DNA of 64,000 nucleotides. It comes from Porphyrobacter sp. (GTDB taxonomy: Bacteria > Pseudomonadota > Alphaproteobacteria > Sphingomonadales > Sphingomonadaceae). Both the position numbers and the translations under genes were made by a program. The notes under the pieces were generated by a model that made no database searches, was not told the DNA's origin, and was given only the letters and a program-made list of their open reading frames with translations. Positions 8,529-18,328 of this stretch are shown in pieces (within the stretch, counting starts at the first letter, position 1; the number at the start of each line of letters is the position of its first letter). The stretch covers positions 372,001 through 436,000 of the forward strand of contig JAGIBN010000003.1 of assembly GCA_017744315.1 (NCBI GenBank), given 5' to 3'.

Positions 8529-8626
8529 TTGTCTTACCGGCTGAGGCCGCCGTTCCGAGCGGCCGGGTCTCGCTTTCTCCAAGCCCATACGACCTGCCGG
8601 CTCCCATCTGATACTGGAATACCATC

Positions 8627-9883
8627 ATGCATTTGAAAGAACTTAAGAAAAGGGCGCCGGCCGAATTGGTCGAGATGGCCGAAGAGCTCGGCGTCGAAGG
8701 CGCTTCGACCATGCGCCGGCAGGACCTCATGTTCGGCATCCTCAAGGAAGTGGCCGAAGACGGCGAGGAAATCGTCGGCCAAGGCACGATCGAGGTGCTG
8801 CAGGACGGCTTCGGCTTCCTCCGCAGCCCTGAAGCGAACTATCTCGCCGGGCCGGACGATATCTACGTTTCTCCCAACCAGGTCCGTAAGTGGGGCCTGC
8901 GCACCGGTGACACGGTCGAAGGCGAGATCCGCGCTCCCAAGGATGGTGAGCGCTATTTTGCCCTCACGACGCTCAAGAGCGTCAATTACGACGATCCGGA
9001 TGCCGTGCGTCATCGGACCAACTTCGACAACCTGACGCCGCTCTATCCGGACGAGAGGCTGAACCTCGATACCACCGATCCGACCGTCAAGGACAAGTCG
9101 GCCCGCGTGATCGATCTCATCAGTCCGCAGGGCAAGGGCCAGCGCGCTCTCATCGTCGCCCCGCCGCGTACCGGTAAGACGGTGCTGCTGCAGAACATCG
9201 CCAAGGCGATCACCGACAACCATCCGGAAGTGTTCCTGATCGTCCTCCTGGTCGACGAACGTCCGGAAGAAGTCACCGACATGCAGCGCTCGGTGAAGGG
9301 CGAGGTGATTTCCTCGACGTTCGACGAGCCGGCTACGCGCCACGTGCAAGTCGCTGAAATGGTTATTGAAAAGGCCAAGCGCCTGGTCGAACACAAGAAG
9401 GACGTGGTGATCCTGCTCGACTCGATCACCCGCCTTGGCCGCGCTTACAACACCGTTGTGCCGAGCTCGGGCAAGGTCCTCACCGGTGGTGTCGACGCCA
9501 ACGCTCTGCAGCGCCCGAAGCGCTTTTTCGGCGCGGCGCGCAACATCGAAGAGGGCGGTTCGCTCTCGATCATCGCCACCGCACTGATCGACACCGGCAG
9601 CCGCATGGACGAGGTCATCTTCGAAGAGTTCAAGGGCACCGGTAACTCGGAAATCGTCCTCGACCGCAAGGTGTCCGACAAGCGCATCTTCCCCTCGCTC
9701 GATGTCGGCAAGTCCGGCACCCGCAAGGAAGAGCTGCTGGTGGGCAAGGACCAGCTCAGCAAGATGTGGGTCCTGCGCCGCATTCTGATGCAGATGGGCA
9801 CGGTCGACGCCATGGAATTCCTCCTCGACAAGATGAAGGATTCCAAGTCCAACGAGGACTTCTTCGCGACCATGAACCAGTAA
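8627..9883 (+). CDS. rho: transcription termination factor Rho
   Basis: The 418-residue hexameric RNA-dependent ATPase has full family length. Order: N-terminal helical Rho_N ([17 protein letters not shown]), cold-shock RNA-binding domain with [14 protein letters not shown], Walker [10 protein letters not shown], Walker [15 protein letters not shown], and the Q-loop region [11 protein letters not shown]. It terminates untranslated or Rho-site-containing transcripts. The hemE-hemJ-rho order is typical of the origin-proximal region in this group. Confidence 0.98.
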   Translation: MHLKELKKRAPAELVEMAEELGVEGASTMRRQDLMFGILKEVAEDGEEIVGQGTIEVLQDGFGFLRSPEANYLAGPDDIYVSPNQVRKWGLRTGDTVEGEIRAPKDGERYFALTTLKSVNYDDPDAVRHRTNFDNLTPLYPDERLNLDTTDPTVKDKSARVIDLISPQGKGQRALIVAPPRTGKTVLLQNIAKAITDNHPEVFLIVLLVDERPEEVTDMQRSVKGEVISSTFDEPATRHVQVAEMVIEKAKRLVEHKKDVVILLDSITRLGRAYNTVVPSSGKVLTGGVDANALQRPKRFFGAARNIEEGGSLSIIATALIDTGSRMDEVIFEEFKGTGNSEIVLDRKVSDKRIFPSLDVGKSGTRKEELLVGKDQLSKMWVLRRILMQMGTVDAMEFLLDKMKDSKSNEDFFATMNQ

Positions 9884-9989
9884 AGGGTGGGCGGGGCTCA
9901 GGTCCCGCTCAGTTCACTGATCAGCGCTTCCGGATCGGGTGACTGCACCAGTCAAACCGGTTCGGAGCGCGCTTCACTCTGGTCTTTCG

Positions 9990-10688
9990 CTATCCGAGAT
10001 GATCGGCAAAGAACGCAGCGGTTCGGCTGTCGGCGAGGTCAGCCCCTTCCTCATCGCGGCGCTTGCCCATCTCGGTCGCGAAGCCGTGATCGAGGCCGGG
10101 ATAGTCGTAGAGCGTCACCTTGGGATGGCCGTCGAGCCCCTCGTGCATGGCCTGCTGGACTTCGGGCGAAACGAAGCCGTCGTTACCAGCGATATGCAGC
10201 ATGAGCGGCCTGGCGATGGCGTGCTTTTCTCGTAGCAGGCCGTCCACGCCCACTGCGTAATAGCCGACAGTGGCGTCGGCATCGGTGCGCGCTGCAACCA
10301 TAAAGGCGAGCCGGCCGCCCAGGCAGTATCCGACCGCACCAACTTTGGGCACGCCGAGTGCATCTCGGGCATGGCGGATCGTCGCCTCGATATCGGCCAC
10401 GCCTTGGTCCTGATCGAACTGTCCCATCAGTTCGAGGGCGCGTTTGAACTCGGCCTCAACGTCGGGATCCAGTTCAACGCCCGGCTCAATCCGCCAGAAC
10501 AGGTCCGGAGCCAGCGCCAGGTAGCCAGCCTCGGCCAGGCGATCGCATTTGTGCCGGATGCCAGGGTTCACGCCGAAAATTTCCTGGATCACCACGATCG
10601 CGCCGCGTGGGGTGCTAGAGGGGCGTGCGCAGTAGGCTGAGAAGCTTCCGTTGTGCTCCAGGGTGGAAATGCTGACCGTCTCGCTCAT
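9990..10688 (-). CDS. dienelactone hydrolase family protein
   Basis: From the ATG at 10688 (MSETVSISTLEHNG) the protein is 232 residues, the usual length; the ORF-track start is 60 codons too long. The alpha/beta hydrolase fold carries a Cys nucleophile in GYCLGG, an Asp in AGNDGFVSPE and a His in GLDHGFA, the Cys-Asp-His triad of the DLH family. The natural ester or lactone substrate is unknown. It is the first minus-strand gene right of rho and is divergent from the DUF6489 gene. Confidence 0.88.
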   Translation of the reverse strand: MSETVSISTLEHNGSFSAYCARPSSTPRGAIVVIQEIFGVNPGIRHKCDRLAEAGYLALAPDLFWRIEPGVELDPDVEAEFKRALELMGQFDQDQGVADIEATIRHARDALGVPKVGAVGYCLGGRLAFMVAARTDADATVGYYAVGVDGLLREKHAIARPLMLHIAGNDGFVSPEVQQAMHEGLDGHPKVTLYDYPGLDHGFATEMGKRRDEEGADLADSRTAAFFADHLG

Positions 10689-10788
10689 ATAAGGTGCCTC
10701 CCCGCGTGCGCCGGACATTATGCCGACGATACGCCGCTCACCCAAGCGTGTTCCGCCAAGCGGCGCGCTGCGACGAAAGGCTGTTTCC

Positions 10789-11055
10789 GTGAAGGTACAT
10801 GTCGAGATCGATTGCACGCCCGAGGAAGCGCGGCGGTTCATGGGGTTGCCCGACGTCGAGAAGGCCAATGCGGTCTATGTTGATGCCTTTGCCAAGGCGA
10901 TGCAGGGGGCGGCCAACACCGAGCAGTTGCGCGACTATGCCAAGCAGCTCGCTCCGATGGGGCAGATGGGGCTGAAGATGTTCGAAAGCTTCGTCGAAGG
11001 CGCGCGCAAGGCGAGCGAACGGCCTATGGCCGACCCCGACAAGCCGGACGCCTGA
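10789..11055 (+). CDS. DUF6489 family small protein
   Basis: A GTG at 10789 (VKVHVEIDCTPEEARRFMG) gives 88 residues; the upstream ATG at 10720 adds non-conserved sequence. The N-terminal strand MKVHVEIDCTPEEAR is recognisable from small sphingomonad and other alphaproteobacterial proteins placed in DUF6489. The rest is one or two amphipathic helices. Function unknown. It lies 11 bases before mnmE and is probably co-transcribed with it. Confidence 0.65.
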   Translation: MKVHVEIDCTPEEARRFMGLPDVEKANAVYVDAFAKAMQGAANTEQLRDYAKQLAPMGQMGLKMFESFVEGARKASERPMADPDKPDA

Positions 11056-11066
11056 TCAACCTTTCC

Positions 11067-12341
11067 ATGGACACCATCTTCGCACTTTCCAGCGGCTCCC
11101 CGCCTGCAGGTATTGCTGTCGTTCGTGTGAGCGGCGCCAAGGCTGCGCTGGCACTGGAAAGGCTCGCGGGGCGTCTTCCGCATCCCAGGCGCGCGAGCCG
11201 GGCGATGTTGCGTGGCCCCGAGGGTGAGTTGCTCGATGATGGGCTGGTGCTGTGGTTTCCTGGCCCGAACACCGCGACGGGCGAGGACTTGGCGGAATTC
11301 CATCTCCACGGCGGACGTGCCGTGGTCGCGGCGATAGAGCGCGAGCTTGGAAGCTTGCCGGGATTTCGCAGGGCTCTTCCAGGCGAGTTCACGCGCCGGT
11401 CTTTCGCCAACGGCAGGATCGACCTCGCGGAAGCGGAAGGTCTCGCTGATCTCTTGTCGGCTGAAACCGAGCTTCAGCGCCAGGCAGCTATTGGCATGGC
11501 GGGCGGGGTTCTGTCGCGCCGGGTCGAGGAATGGCGAGATCGCGTGCTGGGACTGTCAGCACAACTTGAGGCCGTTCTCGATTTCGAGGACGAGGACGAT
11601 ATCGGCTTGCTTCCTGTGACCTTTGGCCGAGCGATCGAGGAATTGGCCGGTGAGATCGCAGCAGCACTGTCTGCGCCTTCCGCCGAAACGTTGCGGGAGG
11701 GCTATCGGGTAGCCCTTGCGGGGCCACCCAACGCCGGGAAATCAACCCTTTTCAACGCGTTGATCGAAAGCGAAGCGGCGATTACCACGCCTATTGCCGG
11801 CACTACGCGAGATGTTCTCGTGCGTCCGGTGGCACTTGGCGGAGTGCCTTTCAGTTTCGTCGACATGGCCGGGCTGAGAGATGAGAGTTTAGATCCGGTT
11901 GAAGCGATCGGCATTGAGCGCGCCCAAGTTGAGATCGAACGAGCGGATCTGGTCCTCTGGCTTGGCCCGGAGGGTGACGGACCTGAGGGATCATGGGAGA
12001 TAGAGGCTCAGTGCGATCGACAGGGCCATCTTTCCAAACGTCTTCCACGCTATCGAGTGTCAGCGGTTACGGGTGAGAATATCGGGCAGCTCAAACAGGG
12101 CCTGATTGATGTGGCTTACCTGGCGATGCCGAAGCCGGGTGAGACTGCGCTCAACCGCCGGCAACGGCTGCTTCTTGAGGAGGCGGTCGGGTCGCTGGAA
12201 TCCGCTTCGGCTGAGCGAGATCCCTTGTTGCGGGGTGAGGGGTTGCGGCAGTGCCGTCTGGCCTTTGATCGCCTTGTTGGCCGGAGCTCGACCGAAGATG
12301 TGCTCGATGTGCTTTTCGGACGGTTTTGTATCGGCAAGTAG
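11067..12341 (+). CDS. mnmE: tRNA modification GTPase MnmE (TrmE)
   Basis: The 424-residue protein has an N-terminal formyl-THF-binding domain (about 1-118), a helical domain and an inserted G domain (P-loop GPPNAGKSTLFNAL, TTRDV, DMAGLR). It ends with the required CIGK. With MnmG it makes the cmnm5 modification at wobble U34 of tRNAs. The G4 element normally NKxD or AKxD reads AQCD here (IEAQCDRQ), so the guanine-specificity lysine seems replaced by Gln. Confidence 0.95.
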   Translation: MDTIFALSSGSPPAGIAVVRVSGAKAALALERLAGRLPHPRRASRAMLRGPEGELLDDGLVLWFPGPNTATGEDLAEFHLHGGRAVVAAIERELGSLPGFRRALPGEFTRRSFANGRIDLAEAEGLADLLSAETELQRQAAIGMAGGVLSRRVEEWRDRVLGLSAQLEAVLDFEDEDDIGLLPVTFGRAIEELAGEIAAALSAPSAETLREGYRVALAGPPNAGKSTLFNALIESEAAITTPIAGTTRDVLVRPVALGGVPFSFVDMAGLRDESLDPVEAIGIERAQVEIERADLVLWLGPEGDGPEGSWEIEAQCDRQGHLSKRLPRYRVSAVTGENIGQLKQGLIDVAYLAMPKPGETALNRRQRLLLEEAVGSLESASAERDPLLRGEGLRQCRLAFDRLVGRSSTEDVLDVLFGRFCIGK

Positions 12342-12345
12342 GCGG

Positions 12346-12363
12346 GTGTTTCACGTGAAACAC
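12346..12363. promoter_or_regulatory. parS: parS site 1
   Basis: GTGTTTCACGTGAAACAC is a perfect 18-base palindrome and contains the canonical parS core TGTTTCACGTGAAACA (12347-12362). It lies in the mnmE-mnmG gap, about 3.3 kb upstream of parB. ParB loads here for chromosome segregation. Confidence 0.93.
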
Positions 12364-12409
12364 TTTTCGGCTTTTGACCCGAAGCGCATCGCGGATTAGG
12401 GCCGCAAGC

Positions 12410-14266
12410 ATGAGTGCATTCGATGTCCTTGTGATCGGCGGCGGCCATGCGGGATGCGAGGCGGCGGCTGTGGCTGCGCGCATGGGCGCGCGTACCGGCC
12501 TCATCTCGTTCGATCTCGACGCAATTGGCGCGATGAGCTGCAACCCGGCAATCGGCGGGCTGGGCAAAGGTCATCTCGTTCGCGAGGTCGACGCACTCGA
12601 TGGCTTGATCGGCCGAGCCGCCGATGCCGCGGCAATCCACTATCGCATGCTCAACCGGTCCAAGGGCAGCGCCGTCTGGGGCCCTCGTGTCCAAGCCGAT
12701 CGGCGACTGTTCAAGGCGGCTGTCCAAGGCATGATTGCGCGGCAGCCGAATCTTGAGACGATCGCGGGCGAGGCCGCAGCGTTGATCATCGAGAGTGGCC
12801 AGGCGCGAGGCGTGGTGCTCGCCGATGGTCAGCGGCTTGAAGCGAAGGCTGTCGTTCTCTGCACCGGCACGTTCCTTGGCGGGACGCTCTTCCGCGGAGA
12901 GGAGCGCATGACCGGAGGCCGGATAGGTGAGGCCTCGGCCCAGCAACTGGCGTCGCAATTGCGCGAAGCCGAGCTTCCGATGGCGCGGCTCAAGACCGGT
13001 ACCCCGCCGCGCTTGGACGGCCGCACCATCAATTGGGGGCGGCTCGAAGAGCAGGCCTCGGACACCGACCCTTGGACCATGTCGCCGTTGACGCCAGCGC
13101 GAACCAATCCTCAGGTGTTCTGCGCGATCACCCGGACCAATGCGCGCAGTCACGAGATCATTCGCGAGAATCTGCATCGCTCGCCCCTCTTCACCGGCGC
13201 GATCGAAGCGGCAGGTCCCCGCTATTGTCCGTCGATCGAAGACAAGATCCACCGCTTTGGCGATCGGGATGGACACCAGGTGTTTCTCGAGCCCGAGGGC
13301 CTTTCCACCCACCTGATCTATCCCAACGGGGTAAGCACCTCACTTCCGGCCGACGTGCAGCTTGGCATGTTGCAGACAATGGAGGGGCTCGAGCGGGTCG
13401 AGATCGTCGTGGCCGGCTATGCGGTCGAGTACGATCACATCGACCCACGCGCCTTGGGGCAGGATTTGCAGCTCCACGCAATCCCGGGTCTCTATTGCGC
13501 CGGCCAGATCAACGGCACGACGGGCTATGAAGAGGCAGCGGCCCAAGGGCTTTACGCGGGCATGCATGCGGCAGCCGCGGTGCTTGGACGGGAACCCGCC
13601 GCGCTGGATCGCGGCAACAGCTACTTGGCGGTAATGATCGACGATCTTACGCTGCATGGCGTGAGTGAGCCGTACCGCATGCTCACGGCGCGAGCCGAGT
13701 ACCGTCTGCGGCTGAGGGCGAATAACGCGACTACCCGCCTCACTCCGTTGGCGCTCGAGGCCGGATGCCTTGGGGATGAGCGGCGCGAATGGTTTTCAGA
13801 GCGTGATGCGAAGCGGGCCCGTTGGGTCGGAGCACTTGATAGTGAGGTGAATTCTTCCGAGCTGGCTGCACGAGGCATAGCCGTGAGGCGGGATGCTGGG
13901 CGCAAGAGTCTGGCCGAGTGGCTGCGCTATCCCGATGTTGACCTGGCTGGGCTCGAACGGTGGATTGATCCGGGGCTCGACGTGCGTTCAGAGATTGCCG
14001 GCGAGATGGCGGAGGACGCCGCCTATGCGCCATACCTCGATCGGCAGGAGAGTGAGTTGCGAGAACTTCGTGCAAGCGAAGCCGTGGCGCTGGGGCCGGA
14101 CTTTCCATTCATCCAGGTTCCAGGGTTGTCCAATGAGATGGTCGAACGTTTGACATCGGCCTGTCCTGCCAACCTCGCTGCGGCCGGAAGAGTTCGGGGG
14201 ATCACTCCGGCCGCGCTTGCCGCGGTGCTCGTGTTCGCCCGGCGCCAGTCATCGGTGGCTGCATGA
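12410..14266 (+). CDS. mnmG: tRNA uridine-5-carboxymethylaminomethyl modification enzyme MnmG (GidA)
   Basis: The 618-residue FAD protein starts at the ATG at 12410, directly before the dinucleotide fold [10 protein letters not shown]. Conserved words include [23 protein letters not shown] and the GidA signature [10 protein letters not shown]. The C-terminal helical domain binds MnmE. Its stop overlaps the rsmG start (ATGA), and the order mnmE-mnmG-rsmG-parA-parB is the standard origin-side cluster. Confidence 0.97.
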   Translation: MSAFDVLVIGGGHAGCEAAAVAARMGARTGLISFDLDAIGAMSCNPAIGGLGKGHLVREVDALDGLIGRAADAAAIHYRMLNRSKGSAVWGPRVQADRRLFKAAVQGMIARQPNLETIAGEAAALIIESGQARGVVLADGQRLEAKAVVLCTGTFLGGTLFRGEERMTGGRIGEASAQQLASQLREAELPMARLKTGTPPRLDGRTINWGRLEEQASDTDPWTMSPLTPARTNPQVFCAITRTNARSHEIIRENLHRSPLFTGAIEAAGPRYCPSIEDKIHRFGDRDGHQVFLEPEGLSTHLIYPNGVSTSLPADVQLGMLQTMEGLERVEIVVAGYAVEYDHIDPRALGQDLQLHAIPGLYCAGQINGTTGYEEAAAQGLYAGMHAAAAVLGREPAALDRGNSYLAVMIDDLTLHGVSEPYRMLTARAEYRLRLRANNATTRLTPLALEAGCLGDERREWFSERDAKRARWVGALDSEVNSSELAARGIAVRRDAGRKSLAEWLRYPDVDLAGLERWIDPGLDVRSEIAGEMAEDAAYAPYLDRQESELRELRASEAVALGPDFPFIQVPGLSNEMVERLTSACPANLAAAGRVRGITPAALAAVLVFARRQSSVAA

Positions 14267-14889
14267 TCGAGGGGGAGGTCGCAGCTCGGGCGTTCTGCGC
14301 AGCGCGTACTGATGCGGCGGGCATGGAGCGCCTGGAAGCGTTCGCACGCCTTTTGGCTGACGAGAACGGTGTCCAGAACCTCGTTTCCAGCGCCAGCCTG
14401 GACGCCATCTGGCAACGCCACTTTGCCGATAGTCTCCAGTTGATCGACTATGTTCCACGTGAAACAGCCGCTTGGCTCGACATGGGAAGCGGCGCGGGCT
14501 TTCCCGGGCTGGTGCTCGCGGCCACTCGACCAGATCTTGAACTAGTCCTGGTCGAATCGCGCAAGCGACGATCCGAGTGGCTTACCCGAGCGTCGCGGGC
14601 GCTGGGCCTGACAAACTGTCGCGTTTTGGGAGCCCGTCTCGAAAACGTGGAGACGTTTCCGGCCGGCGTAATTACAGCACGGGCCTTCGCTCCACTCGGT
14701 AAACTCCTACAGTTGTCAGCCCGGTTTTCCACACGCAACACAGTGTGGCTGTTGCCCAAGGGGCGGTCGGCGGCGCAAGAACTGGAGACACAGCCGCTTC
14801 CGGTGCGAGAAATGTTCCACGTGGAACAGTCGCAGACTGATGAGGGAGGGGGCATCCTAGTGGGACAAGGGACACCGAAAGTCCGATGA
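14263..14889 (+). CDS. rsmG: 16S rRNA m7G527 methyltransferase RsmG (GidB)
   Basis: The 208-residue Rossmann methyltransferase has the SAM-binding loop [15 protein letters not shown] and a later ITARAFAPL segment. It methylates G527 of 16S rRNA; loss gives low-level streptomycin resistance in other bacteria. Two parS sites lie within the coding sequence. Start overlaps mnmG and stop overlaps parA, both by 4 bases. Confidence 0.94.
   Translation: MIEGEVAARAFCAARTDAAGMERLEAFARLLADENGVQNLVSSASLDAIWQRHFADSLQLIDYVPRETAAWLDMGSGAGFPGLVLAATRPDLELVLVESRKRRSEWLTRASRALGLTNCRVLGARLENVETFPAGVITARAFAPLGKLLQLSARFSTRNTVWLLPKGRSAAQELETQPLPVREMFHVEQSQTDEGGGILVGQGTPKVR
14451..14466. promoter_or_regulatory. parS: parS site 2 (inside rsmG)
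   Basis: TGTTCCACGTGAAACA, one base from the canonical TGTTTCACGTGAAACA. It combines a TTCC left arm with a GAAA right arm. It lies within rsmG codons just before the SAM motif. Confidence 0.88.
14813..14828. promoter_or_regulatory. parS: parS site 3 (inside rsmG)
   Basis: TGTTCCACGTGGAACA is a perfect palindrome of the alternative parS type. It lies near the 3' end of rsmG, about 60 bases before parA. Confidence 0.88.
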
Positions 14890-15662
14890 TCCGGATCGCG
14901 ATAGCTAACCAGAAGGGCGGGGTAGGCAAGACCACCACCGCCATCAACATTGCTACGGCCATGGCGGCGGCGGGATGGAAGACCCTGCTGGTCGATCTCG
15001 ATCCCCAAGGGAACGCGTCGACAGGGCTCGGCATCGAAGGCGCTCGGCGTGAGCTTTCGAGCTACGATCTCCTGGTCGAGCAAGCGAAAGTCGAGGACTG
15101 CACGGTTCCGACCAGCATTCCCGGCCTCGATGTCGTCCCCGCTACCGTCGATCTGAGCGGCGCTGAGATCGAGCTTGTGACGGTAGAGAACCGCACGGGC
15201 CGCCTCGGCGCTGCCCTGGCGGGCCACACCCAGCACGACGTCTGCTTTATTGATTGCCCGCCATCGCTTGGATTGCTGACGCTGAACGCTTTGACTGCGG
15301 CGGATACCTTGATGGTTCCGCTTCAGTGCGAGTTCTTTGCGCTCGAAGGTCTAAGCCAGCTTCTGACCACGGTTGACCAGGTCCAGCAGCGCTTCAATCC
15401 CAATCTCGGGATCATCGGCATCGTGTTGACGATGTTCGATCGACGTAACCGCCTGACCGATCAAGTTGCCGAAGATGTGCGCGAATGCCTGGGCAAGCTG
15501 GTGTTCGAGGCGGTGATCCCGCGAAACGTTCGTTTGTCCGAGGCACCAAGCCACGGTCTGCCAGCGCTGATTTACGACCAGTCCTGCGCTGGCAGTGTTG
15601 CGTACATGGCGCTGGCGCGTGAGCTTATTGGACGTCTGCCTAAAGAAAGGGTCGCCGCATGA
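14886..15662 (+). CDS. parA: chromosome partitioning ATPase ParA
   Basis: The 258-residue deviant Walker-type ATPase starts [17 protein letters not shown] with the signature lysine, followed by DLDPQGNASTGLG and the FIDCPPSLGLLTLNAL switch region. ParA forms the dynamic gradient that pulls ParB-parS complexes, and so newly replicated origins, apart. It overlaps both rsmG and parB by 4 bases. Confidence 0.97.
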   Translation: MIRIAIANQKGGVGKTTTAINIATAMAAAGWKTLLVDLDPQGNASTGLGIEGARRELSSYDLLVEQAKVEDCTVPTSIPGLDVVPATVDLSGAEIELVTVENRTGRLGAALAGHTQHDVCFIDCPPSLGLLTLNALTAADTLMVPLQCEFFALEGLSQLLTTVDQVQQRFNPNLGIIGIVLTMFDRRNRLTDQVAEDVRECLGKLVFEAVIPRNVRLSEAPSHGLPALIYDQSCAGSVAYMALARELIGRLPKERVAA

Positions 15663-16615
15663 GCGCCGAAGATCGCACCGATTCGCGGACCGCGCCCAAG
15701 CGCGGCCTTGGCCGAGGGTTGAGTGCCCTGATGGGCGAAATGCGCCGCGAGGAACCGCTGGTTTCGCCTGCGCGCGATGGGGCGTCGGGCGTGGAATCGT
15801 CTGCCTCGCCCGAAATGGATTCGTCCGGCCTCGCAAGCCTCCCGGTTGCGGCGATCGAACCTCATCCCGAACAGCCGCGACGCCACTTTGACGAGGCCGC
15901 ACTCGAGGAGCTTTCAACCTCGATCGCCAAGCGTGGTGTGATCCAGCCGGTTATCGTGCGCCCGCTGGCTGGCGGGCGCTATCAGCTCGTGGCCGGCGAA
16001 CGCCGCTGGCGGGCGGCGCAGAAGGCGCAACTCCATGAAATTCCGGCCTTAGTTCGCGATCTCGAAGAGAGCGATGTGATGGCTCTGGCGCTGATCGAGA
16101 ACATTCAGCGCGAAGACCTCAATCCCGTTGAGGAAGCGAGAGGATATCAGCGCCTGGGTGAGCGAGACGACTTGCCGCAGAGCGAGATCGCGCGTCTCGT
16201 CGGCAAGTCGCGCAGCCACGTGGCCAATCTCCAGCGCCTGCTTACGCTTCCGCAGTCCGTCCTCGATCACCTTGAGACCGGACGCCTCGACATGGGTCAC
16301 GCGCGGGCACTCGTCGGGCGCGAGGATGCCGAAGCCCTGGCGCAGCGCGCCGTCGATCAAAAGCTGTCGGTTCGCGAAGTCGAGAAGCTTTCCCGTCGCG
16401 GCGATACCCGCGTGCGGCGTCAGGCAAGGGATTCGCGTGATCCGGCCGGCGATGCGGATATCGTGGCGGTGCAGAACCATCTCGAGGAGTTCCTCGGCCT
16501 GCCAGTAAGAATTGCGGCCGACACCGATCCGCGTTCCGGCGCGGTTACAATCCGTTATCGCACGCTCGATCAGCTCGATCTGATCTGCCAGCGCCTCACT
16601 GGTGGTGGGATCTAG
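15659..16615 (+). CDS. parB: chromosome partitioning protein ParB
   Basis: The 318-residue protein opens with the ParA-stimulating box KRGLGRGLSALMG. The CTP-binding ParB/Srx domain follows with GERRWRAA, then the helix-turn-helix that reads parS (SEIARLVGKSRSHVANLQRLL) and a C-terminal dimerisation domain. It loads at parS and slides as a CTP-dependent clamp. It ends the mnmE-parB gene run. Confidence 0.97.
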   Translation: MSAEDRTDSRTAPKRGLGRGLSALMGEMRREEPLVSPARDGASGVESSASPEMDSSGLASLPVAAIEPHPEQPRRHFDEAALEELSTSIAKRGVIQPVIVRPLAGGRYQLVAGERRWRAAQKAQLHEIPALVRDLEESDVMALALIENIQREDLNPVEEARGYQRLGERDDLPQSEIARLVGKSRSHVANLQRLLTLPQSVLDHLETGRLDMGHARALVGREDAEALAQRAVDQKLSVREVEKLSRRGDTRVRRQARDSRDPAGDADIVAVQNHLEEFLGLPVRIAADTDPRSGAVTIRYRTLDQLDLICQRLTGGGI

Positions 16616-16786
16616 CGCTGACTCCTTAAGTAAAACCCCGTAGTCGTTAACCACCTTTGAAGACCAAGCTTGAACAGCCGGGGCCGTAATGGGCCGGTTG
16701 ACGGGGGGATTTTCCCGTTCGAGTGACCGGCGCGCCTGGGGAATCCTTTCGAGGGAGCGCCGTTCACGCTTGGAAGGGGTTAACAC

Positions 16787-17287
16787 ATGAACTCGACTCT
16801 GCGTAACGCGGCTGTGGGCATGGCGATCGCCGCTCTCGGCTTCTCGACTTCCGCTTCGGCCGCCACTGCGACCGCGAATGCTCAGGCCAATATCCTGACC
16901 TCGCTCTCGGTGACTGCGACTGACAACCTGCTCGACTTCGGCACCATCGCCAACAGTGGCGTGGGCGGCAACGTGACCGTAAACGCCTCGACTGGCGCTC
17001 GCACCTGCACCCCCGGCCTGGTTTGCACCGCCGGTTCGCCGGGCGTCGCCACGTTCCACGTCGCCGGCGAGAGCGGTCTTCCGGTCGCCATCTCGTTCAC
17101 CAACCAGACGATCCAGCTGCAGAGCGGCTCTGCGCTCCTGCCGTTGACGCTCGCCAGCCAGTATTCGACCCAGGTCCTTGGGGCGAGCGGCAGTGACTTC
17201 AACGTTGGCGGCACGCTGACGCTTGCCACGAACCAGGCTGCCGGCCTTTACACCGGTCAGTTCGAAGTGGTTGTTGTTTATAACTAA
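16787..17287 (+). CDS. DUF4402 secreted protein, probable fibre subunit
   Basis: The 166-residue protein has a classical signal peptide (about 1-25, cut near SASAA). A DUF4402-type beta-rich domain follows: ATANAQANILTSLSVTATDNLLDFGTI, then alternating beta strands and a C-terminal strand FEVVVVYN. Two cysteines (TCTPGLVC) could form a disulfide. A terminal alternating hydrophobic strand is what a donor-strand-exchanged pilin would offer a chaperone. The next two genes encode a PapD-like chaperone and an usher-like protein, so I infer it is the secreted subunit. A ribosome site GGAAGGGG precedes the ATG. Confidence 0.7.
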   Translation: MNSTLRNAAVGMAIAALGFSTSASAATATANAQANILTSLSVTATDNLLDFGTIANSGVGGNVTVNASTGARTCTPGLVCTAGSPGVATFHVAGESGLPVAISFTNQTIQLQSGSALLPLTLASQYSTQVLGASGSDFNVGGTLTLATNQAAGLYTGQFEVVVVYN

Positions 17288-17331
17288 TCCGAACTAGCGC
17301 GTTCCGGCCGATTGCCGGTTCGCATACCTTG

Positions 17332-17368
17332 AGGCCGTTCCGCATAGCGCGGGGCGGCCTTTCTGTTT
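17332..17368 (+). terminator. rho-independent terminator after the DUF4402 gene
   Basis: AGGCCG (17332-17337) pairs with CGGCCT (17355-17360), followed by TTCTGTTT. It lies between the subunit gene and the chaperone gene. It could partly stop transcription so that subunit mRNA outnumbers chaperone/usher mRNA. Confidence 0.6.
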
Positions 17369-17456
17369 GGACGAGCCTGTTAGGGTTTACGCCGAATTAA
17401 CCGTGTCAGACTTAGGAAACGGACGAATACGCAAAACCCCTTAGGGAAAGGGACTT

Positions 17457-18293
17457 ATGCCAATCGTTCGTTTGCGCCGGTGTAGCGCCGTAATTCTTAC
17501 CGCAATGGCACTCAGCCTAGCTATGCCTGCACCGATCGCGGCGCAGGGTGACCTTCTGATTGCCCCAACCCGTCTCGTGCTTGACGGCCGGCGTGGTGGT
17601 GAAGTCATTCTGTCAAATGTTGGCAGCGAGGAGGCGACCTATCGCGTCTCGCTCGAACTGCGTCGGATGACTCCGGAGGGCAGCCTGGAGCCGGTCGATG
17701 CCGCCGAGGCCAACGTGACCGAAGCCGCAGCGCTGGAAATGATCCGCTATGCGCCGCGCCGTGTCGTCCTACCACCCGGCGAACCGCAGGCGATCCGGAT
17801 CAGTGCCCGGCCCGGCGCCGAGCTGCCTGATGGGGAGTATCGCGTGCACATGGCGTTCGCGGCGGTTCCAAAGGTTCAGCCGATCGCGTCGCCCGAGACA
17901 GCTCCAGCGGGCAGTTTCGTTGTGAAGATTACGCCGATCTACGGAATCACCATGCCGATCATCGTGCGCAAGGGGCAACTCGAGGTCGTCGCTGGGCTGG
18001 CCAATCCGCGTGTCGAAGAACTGGGCGACGGGGCTTATGCCTTTGCTGTCGACATCTCGCGATCTGGCGGGGCTTCGGTCTACGGGGATCTCCTGGTCTA
18101 CGGCAGCGGAAGCGAGCCGGTGTTCGTGGCCCGCGGTCTCGGGGTCTATCCCGAGATCGGCAGCCGTCACACGACGCTTCCGATCTCTGCCGAACAGGCA
18201 GCGGCGATGAAAGGCCCGGTGCGTGTCGAACTGCGGGCTCCGCTGGCCGACGGTGGAGCGCTCATCACGTCACTCGACGCAGTCCTGCGCTGA
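17457..18293 (+). CDS. PapD-like periplasmic chaperone
   Basis: The 278-residue protein has a signal peptide (about 1-29, ending AAQ). Its immunoglobulin-like N-terminal domain carries the chaperone pattern: PTRLVLDGRRGGEVILSN, IRYAPRRVVLPPGEPQAIR and RPGAELPDGEYRVHMAF. This is the PapD/FimC-type G1-strand region that holds subunits. A second Ig-like domain follows from about residue 150. It should deliver subunits such as the DUF4402 protein to the outer-membrane usher encoded next, 35 bases downstream. Confidence 0.8.
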   Translation: MPIVRLRRCSAVILTAMALSLAMPAPIAAQGDLLIAPTRLVLDGRRGGEVILSNVGSEEATYRVSLELRRMTPEGSLEPVDAAEANVTEAAALEMIRYAPRRVVLPPGEPQAIRISARPGAELPDGEYRVHMAFAAVPKVQPIASPETAPAGSFVVKITPIYGITMPIIVRKGQLEVVAGLANPRVEELGDGAYAFAVDISRSGGASVYGDLLVYGSGSEPVFVARGLGVYPEIGSRHTTLPISAEQAAAMKGPVRVELRAPLADGGALITSLDAVLR

Positions 18294-18328
18294 GCCGGCT
18301 CTAACCTCGGCCATCGGCGCCCACTCCC

